A stretch of DNA of 64,000 nt from Chamaesiphon minutus PCC 6605. GTDB lineage: Bacteria > Cyanobacteriota > Cyanobacteriia > Cyanobacteriales > Chamaesiphonaceae. The stretch is taken from positions 4,910,886-4,974,885 of the forward strand of contig NC_019697.1 of the NCBI RefSeq assembly GCF_000317145.1, read 5' to 3'. The translations under genes and the position numbers were made by a program. Below, one piece after another: positions 55,432-63,701 of this stretch. The number at the start of each line of letters is the position of its first letter. The first letter of the stretch is position 1. The notes under the pieces are model-generated. The model had not been told where the DNA came from. It worked only from the letters and a program-made list of their open reading frames with translations, and did not search any database.

Positions 55432-56688
55432 TTATCTTGCTACCAAACTCATTACTTTTCTATTAACTCTTTTTCCAAAATTCCATAAATATATAAAACC
55501 TAACTTCTCAAACAAAAAAAGAGTTAAAGTACGTCTCACGCGAGTGAATAACGGTAGCAATGATTTTTTTGGCGGAATTTGAGAATCTATCAATTCTACG
55601 ATAACTTTTTCAACAACTTCAGGAGAACATAAATCCGCAGTTAGTTGCTGCCCAGCTAAGCCTATCTCTGTTCGATAATCTGGATTTTTCAGCAAGCCGA
55701 TTACTGCTTCAGCAAAATCCTTTGGTTCGTCGGCTATTAACAGATGCTTACCAGAGATAGCATTTAAGCCTTGAGCACCTACATTAGTAGTCACAACAGG
55801 CAAGCCAATTGACATTGCTTCATTTACTTTACCTTTCATTCCGCCACCATATCTTAATGGAGCGATCGATACAGCAGCTCTTTTTAAGTAAGGATTTGTA
55901 TCGGGAACGAAGCCAATAACATCCACTCCAGAGACTTCTCCAAGTTTGAGCACTTCTTCAGTTGGATTGCTACCGATTATGCTGAGTACTGCATCTGGTA
56001 CCATATCTATAATTAAAGACCAGATCTCTTTGACAAACCATTGAATACCATCAACATTAGGACTCCAATTATAACCACCAATGAAAATCACTTCTTTTGA
56101 TGAAGGATTTATAGATTGTTGTTTAAGTTTTATAATATTTGGAATGACGATAATTTTAAAATTTTTATTTTCAGCATATAGTATTCTCCGATCTTGGTGA
56201 GAAACGGCGATAACTACATCAGATTTTTTATATATTTTTAATTCTCTTTGCTTAGTTTTTTCAGCTTGCTCGCTCTCAATCAATCCCAGCTTTGCCTCAA
56301 TTTGTTCGCGAGCAAAGCTTACATCGACTGAATCGATAATAACTTTGGCATGAGGCTGGTACAATCTACATAGATCGATAAATGCCTCTGCTATAATGTA
56401 AAATTCAAAGAAGATAGCGTCATAATATGCTTGGCTGAATACTGTGTTAATAACAGCAATGTCACTTAAAACTTTTACTTGGAGTCTAGAAACATCTTCG
56501 ACATAACGCACATTTTCAGGACTGGATGAAGGTGCGGACGCTAGCCACAGATCGACAGAGCAGTGTTTTGCAAGTAACTCTAAGAGCGCAAAAAAGCGAC
56601 GATCTCCAGAATTACAGTCAGGTTTAGGAATTGAAGGAGCTATAACAAGAATTTTTATTTCTATTTTTTGCGACTGATTTCCCAACAT
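55432..56688 (-). CDS. Glycosyltransferase family 4
   Basis: A 418-residue GT-B enzyme of the 'PDxxSGDRR' subgroup: LVIAPSIPKPDCNSGDRRFF at the N-terminus, donor-domain VIFIGGYNWSPNVDGIQWFV and APLRYGGGMKGKVNEAMSIG with the glutamate pair. The last 50 residues are basic with a hydrophobic helix. This subgroup is common in large glycan loci making glycoproteins or exopolysaccharide. Confidence 0.88.
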   Translation of the reverse strand: MLGNQSQKIEIKILVIAPSIPKPDCNSGDRRFFALLELLAKHCSVDLWLASAPSSSPENVRYVEDVSRLQVKVLSDIAVINTVFSQAYYDAIFFEFYIIAEAFIDLCRLYQPHAKVIIDSVDVSFAREQIEAKLGLIESEQAEKTKQRELKIYKKSDVVIAVSHQDRRILYAENKNFKIIVIPNIIKLKQQSINPSSKEVIFIGGYNWSPNVDGIQWFVKEIWSLIIDMVPDAVLSIIGSNPTEEVLKLGEVSGVDVIGFVPDTNPYLKRAAVSIAPLRYGGGMKGKVNEAMSIGLPVVTTNVGAQGLNAISGKHLLIADEPKDFAEAVIGLLKNPDYRTEIGLAGQQLTADLCSPEVVEKVIVELIDSQIPPKKSLLPLFTRVRRTLTLFLFEKLGFIYLWNFGKRVNRKVMSLVAR

Positions 56689-56770
56689 TTATTAAATTTA
56701 TTGTTACACTATTAAATTAAATTCAAAATTTGATTTTCAGAAGAATTACTTCAATCTAAATAAATTTAAA

Positions 56771-58069
56771 TTAGCTATTTAACGCAATCTTATATCCATT
56801 AATTGTTTCTCTTACTGTCTTATCCCAACTAAACTTTTTAGCCTGTTCTAAAGACTTTTGAGACATGGAATCTCTAATAGAAGAATGATTTTCAATATTT
56901 AAGAGTGCATGGCACAATCCATCAGTATCTGTAGGATCTAGTAAAATACCTGCATCGCCTACAACTTCAGGTAATGAAGAACTATTTGAAGTAATTACTG
57001 GCGTACCGCATTGCATAGCTTCAAGAGGTGGAAGCCCAAAACCTTCATAAAATGATAAATATACGAAAGCGGTAGCATTACTATATAATGTTGCCAGATC
57101 CATATTGTCTACATATCCAGTTATAATGACCCGATTTTTAAGCTGAGGATTACTTGAAATTTCTGTGAAGATTTTATCGTACTTCCAGCCTTTAGTGCCT
57201 ACTAGTACAAGGTTTAGATTTGATTTTTTTTCTTGTTCGATCAGATTAAAGAAACATTTAATTACACTATCAATATTTTTTCTAGGTTCAAAAGTGCTCA
57301 AGCTGAGAATATAAGGAGCATCAGGGATTCCATATTTGGCTCTGACATCAATGTTTTTTTGCCTATTGTTGCATGAATAGAATAAATTAGAAGCTGCTAA
57401 ATGTGTTACAAATACTTTTTGAGGATCGATAACCTTTGAATAGTTACAGAGATCGTTTTTTGTCGATTCTGAGATACAAAATACCCAAGAGTCATAATTT
57501 AATTTTGACAAGACTTTAAGTACAGTTTGATTTCCACCTTGAGCAGGAAAAAAATTAGGATAAAGTACTGGAATGAGATCGTAAATAGTTACAAATTTCT
57601 TGATGTGACCACTTTGATTAATCTCCTCTGGTATCGGGTCAAAAGGTGAGTGAAAGATATCCAGCTTTTGAATAAGATCGGGGTCGATTGGTTTGAAAGA
57701 TTTTTTAAGGTAACGATTCGCCCAGATCAGAAACTTTCGCTTGACTTTATACGAATTTTTTTTTGCTCCCGATGATTCTTCTACTTGTCGGTTAATTTCC
57801 AAAATTGCCTGATGTAAGTTGAGCCTTCTCTGCCACGATCGATCGGTCGTACCTATCAGGGGAACTTCTGCTAATTCTGAGTTAGATTTTAAGTAATCAA
57901 AGGCATCAAAAAGTCGATCGTACGATTCACTAGCAACGCAGAATAGTTCGCATTCGTTTGATTTCTTTAAACCTATAGCTAAAGTTTCGGCAACTCTAAA
58001 AATACCAGCTCTAGCCACCAAGTTTCGATGACCTACACTCAAGTAAGATATATCATATAAAACTTTCAT
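56771..58069 (-). CDS. Glycosyltransferase family 4 (tandem paralogue A)
   Basis: A 432-residue GT-B enzyme starting KVLYDISYLSVGHRNLVAR. It has DIFHSPFDPIPEEI, the donor motif YILSLSTFEPRKNIDSVIKC, and YLSFYEGFGLPPLEAMQCGT with the E-x7-E pair. It is co-linear over its whole length with the GT at 58623-59921 (same length, many identical blocks), so the pair arose by duplication. A truncated third GT lies between them. Confidence 0.9.
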   Translation of the reverse strand: MKVLYDISYLSVGHRNLVARAGIFRVAETLAIGLKKSNECELFCVASESYDRLFDAFDYLKSNSELAEVPLIGTTDRSWQRRLNLHQAILEINRQVEESSGAKKNSYKVKRKFLIWANRYLKKSFKPIDPDLIQKLDIFHSPFDPIPEEINQSGHIKKFVTIYDLIPVLYPNFFPAQGGNQTVLKVLSKLNYDSWVFCISESTKNDLCNYSKVIDPQKVFVTHLAASNLFYSCNNRQKNIDVRAKYGIPDAPYILSLSTFEPRKNIDSVIKCFFNLIEQEKKSNLNLVLVGTKGWKYDKIFTEISSNPQLKNRVIITGYVDNMDLATLYSNATAFVYLSFYEGFGLPPLEAMQCGTPVITSNSSSLPEVVGDAGILLDPTDTDGLCHALLNIENHSSIRDSMSQKSLEQAKKFSWDKTVRETINGYKIALNS

Positions 58070-58088
58070 ACTTTAAATTATTAGATAA

Positions 58089-58421
58089 TTATTGAGGATT
58101 TACAAATAGTAAATCAAAATCACTAGCATTAATTTCATCGGCGCATTGCTGGCAATGAGCATCCATTGCAGCAATTTTACTAGTAATATCAGCGTAATTA
58201 TTGATTGCTTTACCTACAAAAGTTTTTGCCTCTCTAGGTTTCCAGTTAAATGGGATGATATGTTCAGTGATTAATTCATTTAGGGGTAAATAAGATCGAT
58301 CGGTAGTAGATGGACACCATGATTCTACAGTATGACCTCTTTTGACTAGTCCTTTAACATGATAAAAAAGAGATCTTTTGCCTCCACCACTTGGTAGATT
58401 ATGCCAAACTGCAATTCTCAT
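58089..58421 (-). pseudogene. Truncated glycosyltransferase (N-terminal stub)
   Basis: 110 codons: RIAVWHNLPSGGGKRSLFYH then VKGLVKRGHTVESWCPST, the start of a GT-B acceptor domain, ending abruptly at LLFVNPQ. The donor domain is missing. It stops 20 bp before the start of the next GT gene. Its sequence is unlike the flanking tandem paralogues, so it is the residue of a different GT cut by the recombination that placed paralogue A here. Confidence 0.75.
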
Positions 58422-58622
58422 GAATAGTTAAGGTTATAATATGAGTAGTTTTAAGCAAACTTAATATTATTAACTTAACAGATTGCTATTGAATTGAGCT
58501 GTTAACTCATACTTCTAAATGTATTTTGGAAGTTTAATTTGCAGTCGTTCGGTTAGAAGATAGTTACTGGAGAGCAAAATAAATCAGTAATCAATAGATC
58601 GAAGTGAATCAGCCATCAATAT

Positions 58623-59921
58623 TTAACTATGCATCGCATTCTTATAAGTACTAATTGTTCGATTGGTACAATTTTGCCAACTAAATTTCTTAGCTTGTTC
58701 GATCGACTTAAATGACATTTCCTCTCTTAAAACGCTACTAAGGTATATATTCAACATACTCTGGCACAAACCATCTGTATCAGTTGGTGAAACCATAATT
58801 CCTGCCTTCTCAACAACTTCTGGTAATGAAGACGTGTTTGAAGTAATTACCGGAACCCCGCATTGCATTGCTTCTAAGGGTGGTAGCCCAAATCCTTCAT
58901 AGAAAGACGGATAAACAAATGCCATTGCACCACTATATAAACCTGCTAAATCTAAGTCGTCAACATAACCTGTAACAATAATCCGATCCTTCAAGTTTGA
59001 AAATTTAGATAATTCTTTGAAAAGAGCATCGTGCTTCCAACCTTTATTTCCAACTAGAACGAGACAAAGATCTTGAATATTTTCTTGTTCTACTAATTTA
59101 GCGAAACAACGAATTGTTTGATCGATATTTTTCCTCGGTTCTAGAGTGCTGAGACTGAGTATATACGGTGCATCAGGTATCTTGTATTTTTGCTTTACTG
59201 ACAATATTTGCCGACGATCGTGACATGGATAAAATAACTCTGATGCTGCCAGATGTGTCACAACCACTCGCTCTGGATCGAGTTTATCGAGATAATTACA
59301 TAAATCATTTTTAGTTGCTTGAGATATACACGTCACCCAGCTATCCGCTCTTAAGCTGTCCAGCGCGCTTTTTACTAATTCAGCTTCATTATATTGAAAA
59401 AACTGTGGATATAAAAGTGGAATTAAATCGTAAACAGTTAATATTGTCTTAAGATTATTAAATGACCGAATTTGTTCTGGGATAGCATGAAATGGGCTAT
59501 GAAACACATCAATATCAGCTAATTTTTTTTCATGTACTAATTTTTTTTCGTCTATCAATATCTTAGAGCTACGATTGATTGAATTACTGAAGAAAAATAA
59601 AGATCTACGAATCACTCTCGCACTAAAGCTGATTTTTTGCTTTTGATTTATTCGGTGCATTAATGAATTTACTTTATTCATTGAATCTTGTTGCCAGCGA
59701 GGGGTTAAAAATGGTTTGCTAGCTAAACAAGGCCGCTCATTCAAATAATCTACAGTTGCATTTGCATATTCTAGAGAAAAAGTCGAGCATAGGCTAAGTT
59801 CGACTTCTTGTGCCTTTTCAAGGCCATTTGCCAGATTTTCGACAACTCTAAAAATTCCAGTTTTATAACGAGCATTAGACTGACCTATTCCTAATACTGA
59901 GATGTCATACAAAATTTTCAT
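58623..59921 (-). CDS. Glycosyltransferase family 4 (tandem paralogue B)
   Basis: A 432-residue GT-B enzyme starting KILYDISVLGIGQSNARYKT, with DVFHSPFHAIPEQI, YILSLSTLEPRKNIDQTIRC and YPSFYEGFGLPPLEAMQCGV. It shares length and nearly all motifs with paralogue A at 56771-58069. The duplication probably gave two transferases of related but different specificity. It is 18 bp downstream of the methyltransferase gene, hence in the same transcript. Confidence 0.9.
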   Translation of the reverse strand: MKILYDISVLGIGQSNARYKTGIFRVVENLANGLEKAQEVELSLCSTFSLEYANATVDYLNERPCLASKPFLTPRWQQDSMNKVNSLMHRINQKQKISFSARVIRRSLFFFSNSINRSSKILIDEKKLVHEKKLADIDVFHSPFHAIPEQIRSFNNLKTILTVYDLIPLLYPQFFQYNEAELVKSALDSLRADSWVTCISQATKNDLCNYLDKLDPERVVVTHLAASELFYPCHDRRQILSVKQKYKIPDAPYILSLSTLEPRKNIDQTIRCFAKLVEQENIQDLCLVLVGNKGWKHDALFKELSKFSNLKDRIIVTGYVDDLDLAGLYSGAMAFVYPSFYEGFGLPPLEAMQCGVPVITSNTSSLPEVVEKAGIMVSPTDTDGLCQSMLNIYLSSVLREEMSFKSIEQAKKFSWQNCTNRTISTYKNAMHS

Positions 59922-59938
59922 TTTCCTTCAAAATTAGC

Positions 59939-60730
59939 TTAGTTACTCAATTCTATAATGGCTATTAAACCAGTGTTTATTCGTTTGAACAAGTAATCTT
60001 GGCTGTCGAATAAGCGATCTAACTTTCTTGCATCAATTATTAGATCGACTAAGATAGAAGTTAACTTTATTAGTATTCTATTTAAAAAAAACAGCCGAGT
60101 ATTTAATTTGTATGTATTTCTCATTATTCTCGATGCAGGCTGAGTAATGTTAGGTTCAATAGTTGCTTTAAATAAAGAAGTTAGTGGAACTAAAAGTTCC
60201 TGCTGAATCTCAATATTTATAGGCTCAATCGTTTGACATAATGTTCTCAAAGAACTTTCTGTATAATATCTTAAATGCGAAGCATCTTGATACTGAGCAA
60301 ATATCAAACCAAACTGACTGATTATTTCATCTTTTTGTGGAACAGCAATAATTAAACGTTTGGATGTAACTCTGGCTAATTCTTTAATCGCCTGAATGTC
60401 ATCTACGTGTTCCAAAACATCAAAACAATATGTGCAATCAAATGCCTTATCTAAAAAAGGAAGGTTGGTCAAATCACATTGAAGATAAGTTCCCGATCGT
60501 CCTTGTTGTCTGGCTACTTGGAGAAATTCATCATACTTGTCAACACCTGTTACTTCTAATCCCTTTTGGGATAGAAATTCTACAAATGCCCCTCCGCCAC
60601 AACCTGCATCTAAAATCTTATTGCCTACAATGTAATTCTCAAGATGGCCAACTCTTTCTACATGTAAATCGCCACTAACAGAAGACCAATTAAATTTTTT
60701 TGCATTTTCAAGCGAGTAAAGTTCTTGCAT
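59939..60730 (-). CDS. Class I SAM-dependent methyltransferase
   Basis: A 263-residue enzyme. Motif I is KILDAGCGGGAFVEFLSQKG, followed by VTGVDKYDEFL, and motif III-like CTYCFDVLEHVDDIQAIKEL. The C-terminus is helical and basic. In this context it may methylate the terminal sugar of the glycan, a chain-end signal read by Wzt-type transporters with a carbohydrate-binding domain. It begins 2 bp after the wzt-like gene, so translational coupling is likely. Confidence 0.88.
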   Translation of the reverse strand: MQELYSLENAKKFNWSSVSGDLHVERVGHLENYIVGNKILDAGCGGGAFVEFLSQKGLEVTGVDKYDEFLQVARQQGRSGTYLQCDLTNLPFLDKAFDCTYCFDVLEHVDDIQAIKELARVTSKRLIIAVPQKDEIISQFGLIFAQYQDASHLRYYTESSLRTLCQTIEPINIEIQQELLVPLTSLFKATIEPNITQPASRIMRNTYKLNTRLFFLNRILIKLTSILVDLIIDARKLDRLFDSQDYLFKRINTGLIAIIELSN

Positions 60731-60732
60731 AA

Positions 60733-62013
60733 CTATGTTTTTTTAATAAGCTGATTAACGTTCCATTCTAACTTAGGTCTTACAACTCCTGGCAATTTTT
60801 CATGCATTGGGCCGTACCCTTCGATATCCTCAACGATCACACTCAAACAGTATGGCGTTGTAACAAGAGATTTATTATATGGCGGAAGATCGGCTCCAAA
60901 ATAGATTGAGTATTTGCCAGCATTTAATATGTATCCAGGGAAATTACATTGACTAATATATTCATCTGGATCTCTAGTTTCTTTTGGCCAAGCCATTGGG
61001 TCATTAGACCCACAAATTGGAGTTCCATCTAAATTCTGCATGAAAAAGCCAATTCTTAATCCATTTATCGGTTTTAATACTTCATACTTAACAGATATTG
61101 AAAAGCCTTTACGACAGTCAATTGTCGAGGCATAGTTACCTTGCTCATTCGAAATGTATGCTTCTATAAAACGAATTTCTGGAGATTGAGGTGCATCATC
61201 TTTGTGCCACACAATACGTGCATCCGCACCAGTATCATCAGCCAAGTACTGAGCTGCGGCTGTTTCTATGTCTGCTTCTAACAAAAGTTGTCCATGATGC
61301 ATCAACAATGCTCTGCTACATAATGCTCGCATTGCTGCCATATTATGACTTACGAATACGATCGTTCGCCCCTCCTTGCCTACATCCTCCATCTTCCCCA
61401 AACATTTTTTCTGAAACTGGGTATCTCCCACTGCTAATACCTCATCCACAATCAGGATTTCAGGTTCTAGGTGAGCAGCAACAGCAAAGGCAAGACGAAC
61501 ATACATTCCTGATGAATATCGCTTCACTGGGGTATCCAAAAATTTCTCTACTTCAGCAAAAGCTACTATCTCATCAAACTTCTGTTGAATCTCTGTCTTG
61601 CCCATGCCCAGAATAGCACCGTTGAGGTAAATATTTTCCCTACCAGTCAACTCTGGATGAAAGCCAGTCCCCACTTCTAGTAAACTTGCCACCCGCCCCT
61701 TAATGCCAATTCTACCCGCCGTCGGCTCCACAATGCGACTGAGCACTTTCAATAGCGTCGATTTACCTGCGCCATTGCGTCCGATAATGCCAACCCGATC
61801 TCCTTGCTTAATTTCAAATGATACATCCTTCAATGCCCAAAATTCTTCAAATTCTTCTGAGTTTTCGGGTGACTTTTTTCTTCCAAAGCCCTTTAGGAAA
61901 TTTCTAGAGCCATTAGCGATCGAGTCACGTAACGTCGTGTATTTTTCCTGTCTTTGATGGCCTATTATATATTTTTTACTTAGATTTTCGACTCGAACCA
62001 CAGTATCAGTCAT
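60733..62013 (-). CDS. wzt: Polysaccharide ABC transporter ATP-binding protein (Wzt-like)
   Basis: A 426-residue ATPase: Walker A GRNGAGKST (78-86), signature RYSSGM (165-170), Walker B ILIVDEVLAVGD (186-197). Residues about 255-426 form a separate beta-rich domain (IRFIEAYISNEQGNYASTID ... YGPMHEKLPGVVRPK) like the Wzt C-terminal carbohydrate-binding domain that recognises the capped O-antigen end. It energises export of lipid-linked polysaccharide. The partner permease (Wzm) is not in the window. A shortened copy of its 5' end is at 63343-63471. Confidence 0.92.
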   Translation of the reverse strand: MTDTVVRVENLSKKYIIGHQRQEKYTTLRDSIANGSRNFLKGFGRKKSPENSEEFEEFWALKDVSFEIKQGDRVGIIGRNGAGKSTLLKVLSRIVEPTAGRIGIKGRVASLLEVGTGFHPELTGRENIYLNGAILGMGKTEIQQKFDEIVAFAEVEKFLDTPVKRYSSGMYVRLAFAVAAHLEPEILIVDEVLAVGDTQFQKKCLGKMEDVGKEGRTIVFVSHNMAAMRALCSRALLMHHGQLLLEADIETAAAQYLADDTGADARIVWHKDDAPQSPEIRFIEAYISNEQGNYASTIDCRKGFSISVKYEVLKPINGLRIGFFMQNLDGTPICGSNDPMAWPKETRDPDEYISQCNFPGYILNAGKYSIYFGADLPPYNKSLVTTPYCLSVIVEDIEGYGPMHEKLPGVVRPKLEWNVNQLIKKT

Positions 62014-62244
62014 AAGTTTTTTATCTAATTATTACCAAGTAATTATAATTATTGTTGAAAAATATTTTAAATCATCATTTTCACTACATCTAGCATCTAA
62101 TAACGTACTTGCCATCCAAACTTATTTTTTGTCTTACTAGGATCTCTCAACCATCCAGCTAACCCTATTAGGTGAAATATGCTCTGGTCGATCTTAACGT
62201 GAGATTGCCAGTCCAGCCCGACAGAGGCAAATGCCTTTACCATA
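61915..62244. repeat. Direct duplication of the wzt 5' / gmd 3' junction, copy A
   Basis: This segment aligns with 63373-63701 over about 330 bp, with scattered substitutions and a few small gaps: shared blocks are gcgatcgagtcacgtaa, attttcgactcgaaccacag and ccaagtaattataa. Copy A contains the first 33 codons of the intact wzt and the decayed gmd tail. Confidence 0.85.
62067..62244 (-). pseudogene. Decayed 3' fragment of GDP-mannose 4,6-dehydratase (copy A)
   Basis: Reading the minus strand gives AFASVGLDWQSHVKIDQSIF ... DPSKTKNKFGWQVRY then an in-frame stop, then MLDVVKMMI and stop. It aligns with the intact 3' end at the right edge (FAAVGLDWRSHVEIDRTLFR ... GWQARHQMPDVVKMMV). The internal stop proves decay. 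It directly precedes the start of the intact wzt-like gene. Confidence 0.85.
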
Positions 62245-62342
62245 ACAGAAACAGCAGCAGAAAGATTGTTCTGCTGCTGTCTTTATTGAATGCGTATTGC
62301 TACTAAATGAGGTTAAAAATCTACTGAATTTTGATTGAGATT

Positions 62343-62948
62343 TTATTTAGCTTTTTTTGCTAAATATTTGCGACGGAGCATAAACGCGCCACCAGCAAAT
62401 AACAACATTCCAGGAATTTCACTAGGTTCGGGAACCGCAGTGGCCAAATTAACATTGTCGATAACGACACCATAAGGCCCAGTATTTCCAGAACTAATAA
62501 CTAGCTCACCACTAGCAGCAGTGTTAAATACATAGTTGAAAGTACTAAAACTATCTCCACCATTCACACTACCAATCTGTGTTCCACCGAAAAAGATATT
62601 AGCAATGGGAACAAAAGTACCACCATCTAGATTCTTTGCGAAATCAAAAGATAAAGTGCTACCAGCATTTAAATTAAAGATGCTGGAAGTGAGTGTACCA
62701 CTAGCAATACCATTCAAGTCTACATAGTTACCGTTGCCTGGATAGAAGTCGGCAAAACCGGGGCCAATTACCTCAACGTTACCACTATCGACAGTAAAAA
62801 AACTGCCTACAGAACTTGAGGCAGACTTAAACCCTGTAGAAACAGTATCAAAATTCTCATTAATTAAGCTAACCGCACCAACAGGGGATGCGAATTGAGC
62901 TAGGGCAGCTACGCCCAAAGTTGAAACAAGCACAGAACGTAATTTCAT
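62343..62948 (-). CDS. PEP-CTERM sorting-domain protein
   Basis: 201 residues: signal peptide (residues 1-25, LVSTLGVAALAQFASPVGAV), a beta-rich secreted domain with SLINENFDTVSTGFKS and a putative GVVIDNVNL strand, then VPEPSEIPGMLLFAGGAFML and a basic end RRKYLAKKAK. The C-terminal VPEP-hydrophobic-basic tail is the exosortase/PEP-CTERM sorting signal. Such proteins are often co-regulated with exopolysaccharide loci and anchored at the surface. It lies between the two copies of the gmd/wzt junction. No exosortase is in the window. Confidence 0.92.
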   Translation of the reverse strand: MKLRSVLVSTLGVAALAQFASPVGAVSLINENFDTVSTGFKSASSSVGSFFTVDSGNVEVIGPGFADFYPGNGNYVDLNGIASGTLTSSIFNLNAGSTLSFDFAKNLDGGTFVPIANIFFGGTQIGSVNGGDSFSTFNYVFNTAASGELVISSGNTGPYGVVIDNVNLATAVPEPSEIPGMLLFAGGAFMLRRKYLAKKAK

Positions 62949-63342
62949 GTCACTTTTAATGATGAAGGATAATCGGGCTAATTAGAGCATTCGCACACAC
63001 ACAGGATACTAGAAGGTGACAATATTGTCAAGTGAGTTTACTACAACTTCACCGACTATTAGACCTGAAAGCACTATTTAATCAAAGTCAAGAAGACTTG
63101 GCGATCGATACTACAGTTGCACCAGATGGCTCCGCTCGAATAATTCGAGATTACAACCATATTTTCAAGCACCAGAGCTAGGCAAATTCCCCAATTAGAT
63201 ATTTAGCGAACACCTCGATCTGAAGATCGACTAAATCTAATATGCCCGAAATTGCGATCGAATCGATCGCGCTATCAAATTTTGGTACTGGAAATAAAAT
63301 ATCAGTTGTTGGACTTAGCTATACTACATTATTTAAAATTTT
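62949..63342. other. Intergenic region with a 14-bp palindrome and a possible 49-codon ORF
   Basis: A perfect palindrome TGACAATATTGTCA is at 63017-63030, about 70 bp upstream of the PEP-CTERM start, and could be an operator. A GTG at 63032 opens a 49-residue frame (SLLQLHRLLDLKALFNQSQE ... DYNHIFKHQS) to TAG at 63179-63181, with no known domain. I treat it as unproven. The rest is AT-rich DNA with HIP1-type sites. Confidence 0.4.
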
Positions 63343-63471
63343 CTAAAGCGTGAAAAAACTGTCCGATCGCTCAGCGATCGAGTCACGTAATGTTGTGTAT
63401 TTTTCCTGTTTTTGATGACCTATGCTATATTTTTTACTTAAATTTTCGACTCGAACCACAGTGTCAGTCAT
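63343..63471 (-). pseudogene. Truncated 5' fragment of the Wzt-like gene (copy B)
   Basis: 42 codons from ATG at 63471: TDTVVRVENLSKKYSIGHQK then QEKYTTLRDSIAERSDSFF, and stop at 63343. The first 33 residues match the intact Wzt at 62013 with few changes; the rest diverges. It is followed directly upstream by the gmd 3' end, so this was the ancestral junction. Confidence 0.85.
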
Positions 63472-63701
63472 AAGTTTTTATTTAATTGTTGCCAAGTAAT
63501 TATAACTAGTAATAAAAAATACTTTAAACCATCATTTTGACTACATCTGGCATCTGGTGACGGGCTTGCCATCCTAATTTATTTTTTGCCTTACTTGGAT
63601 CGCCCAATCCTCCTGCCAAATCTGTTGGGCGAAATAGGGTCCGATCGATCTCAACATGCGATCTCCAGTCTAACCCCACAGCGGCAAACGCTTTTGCTAC
63701 A
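63373..63701. repeat. Direct duplication of the wzt 5' / gmd 3' junction, copy B
   Basis: Partner of 61915-62244. Here the gmd side is intact and the wzt side is truncated; in copy A the reverse holds. The repeats are in the same orientation, about 1.46 kb apart, and bracket the PEP-CTERM gene. Confidence 0.85.

Noticed and set aside
61191-61616. 141-codon plus-strand frame inside the Wzt gene
   Set aside because: Antisense shadow of a well-supported ABC ATPase with intact Walker motifs.
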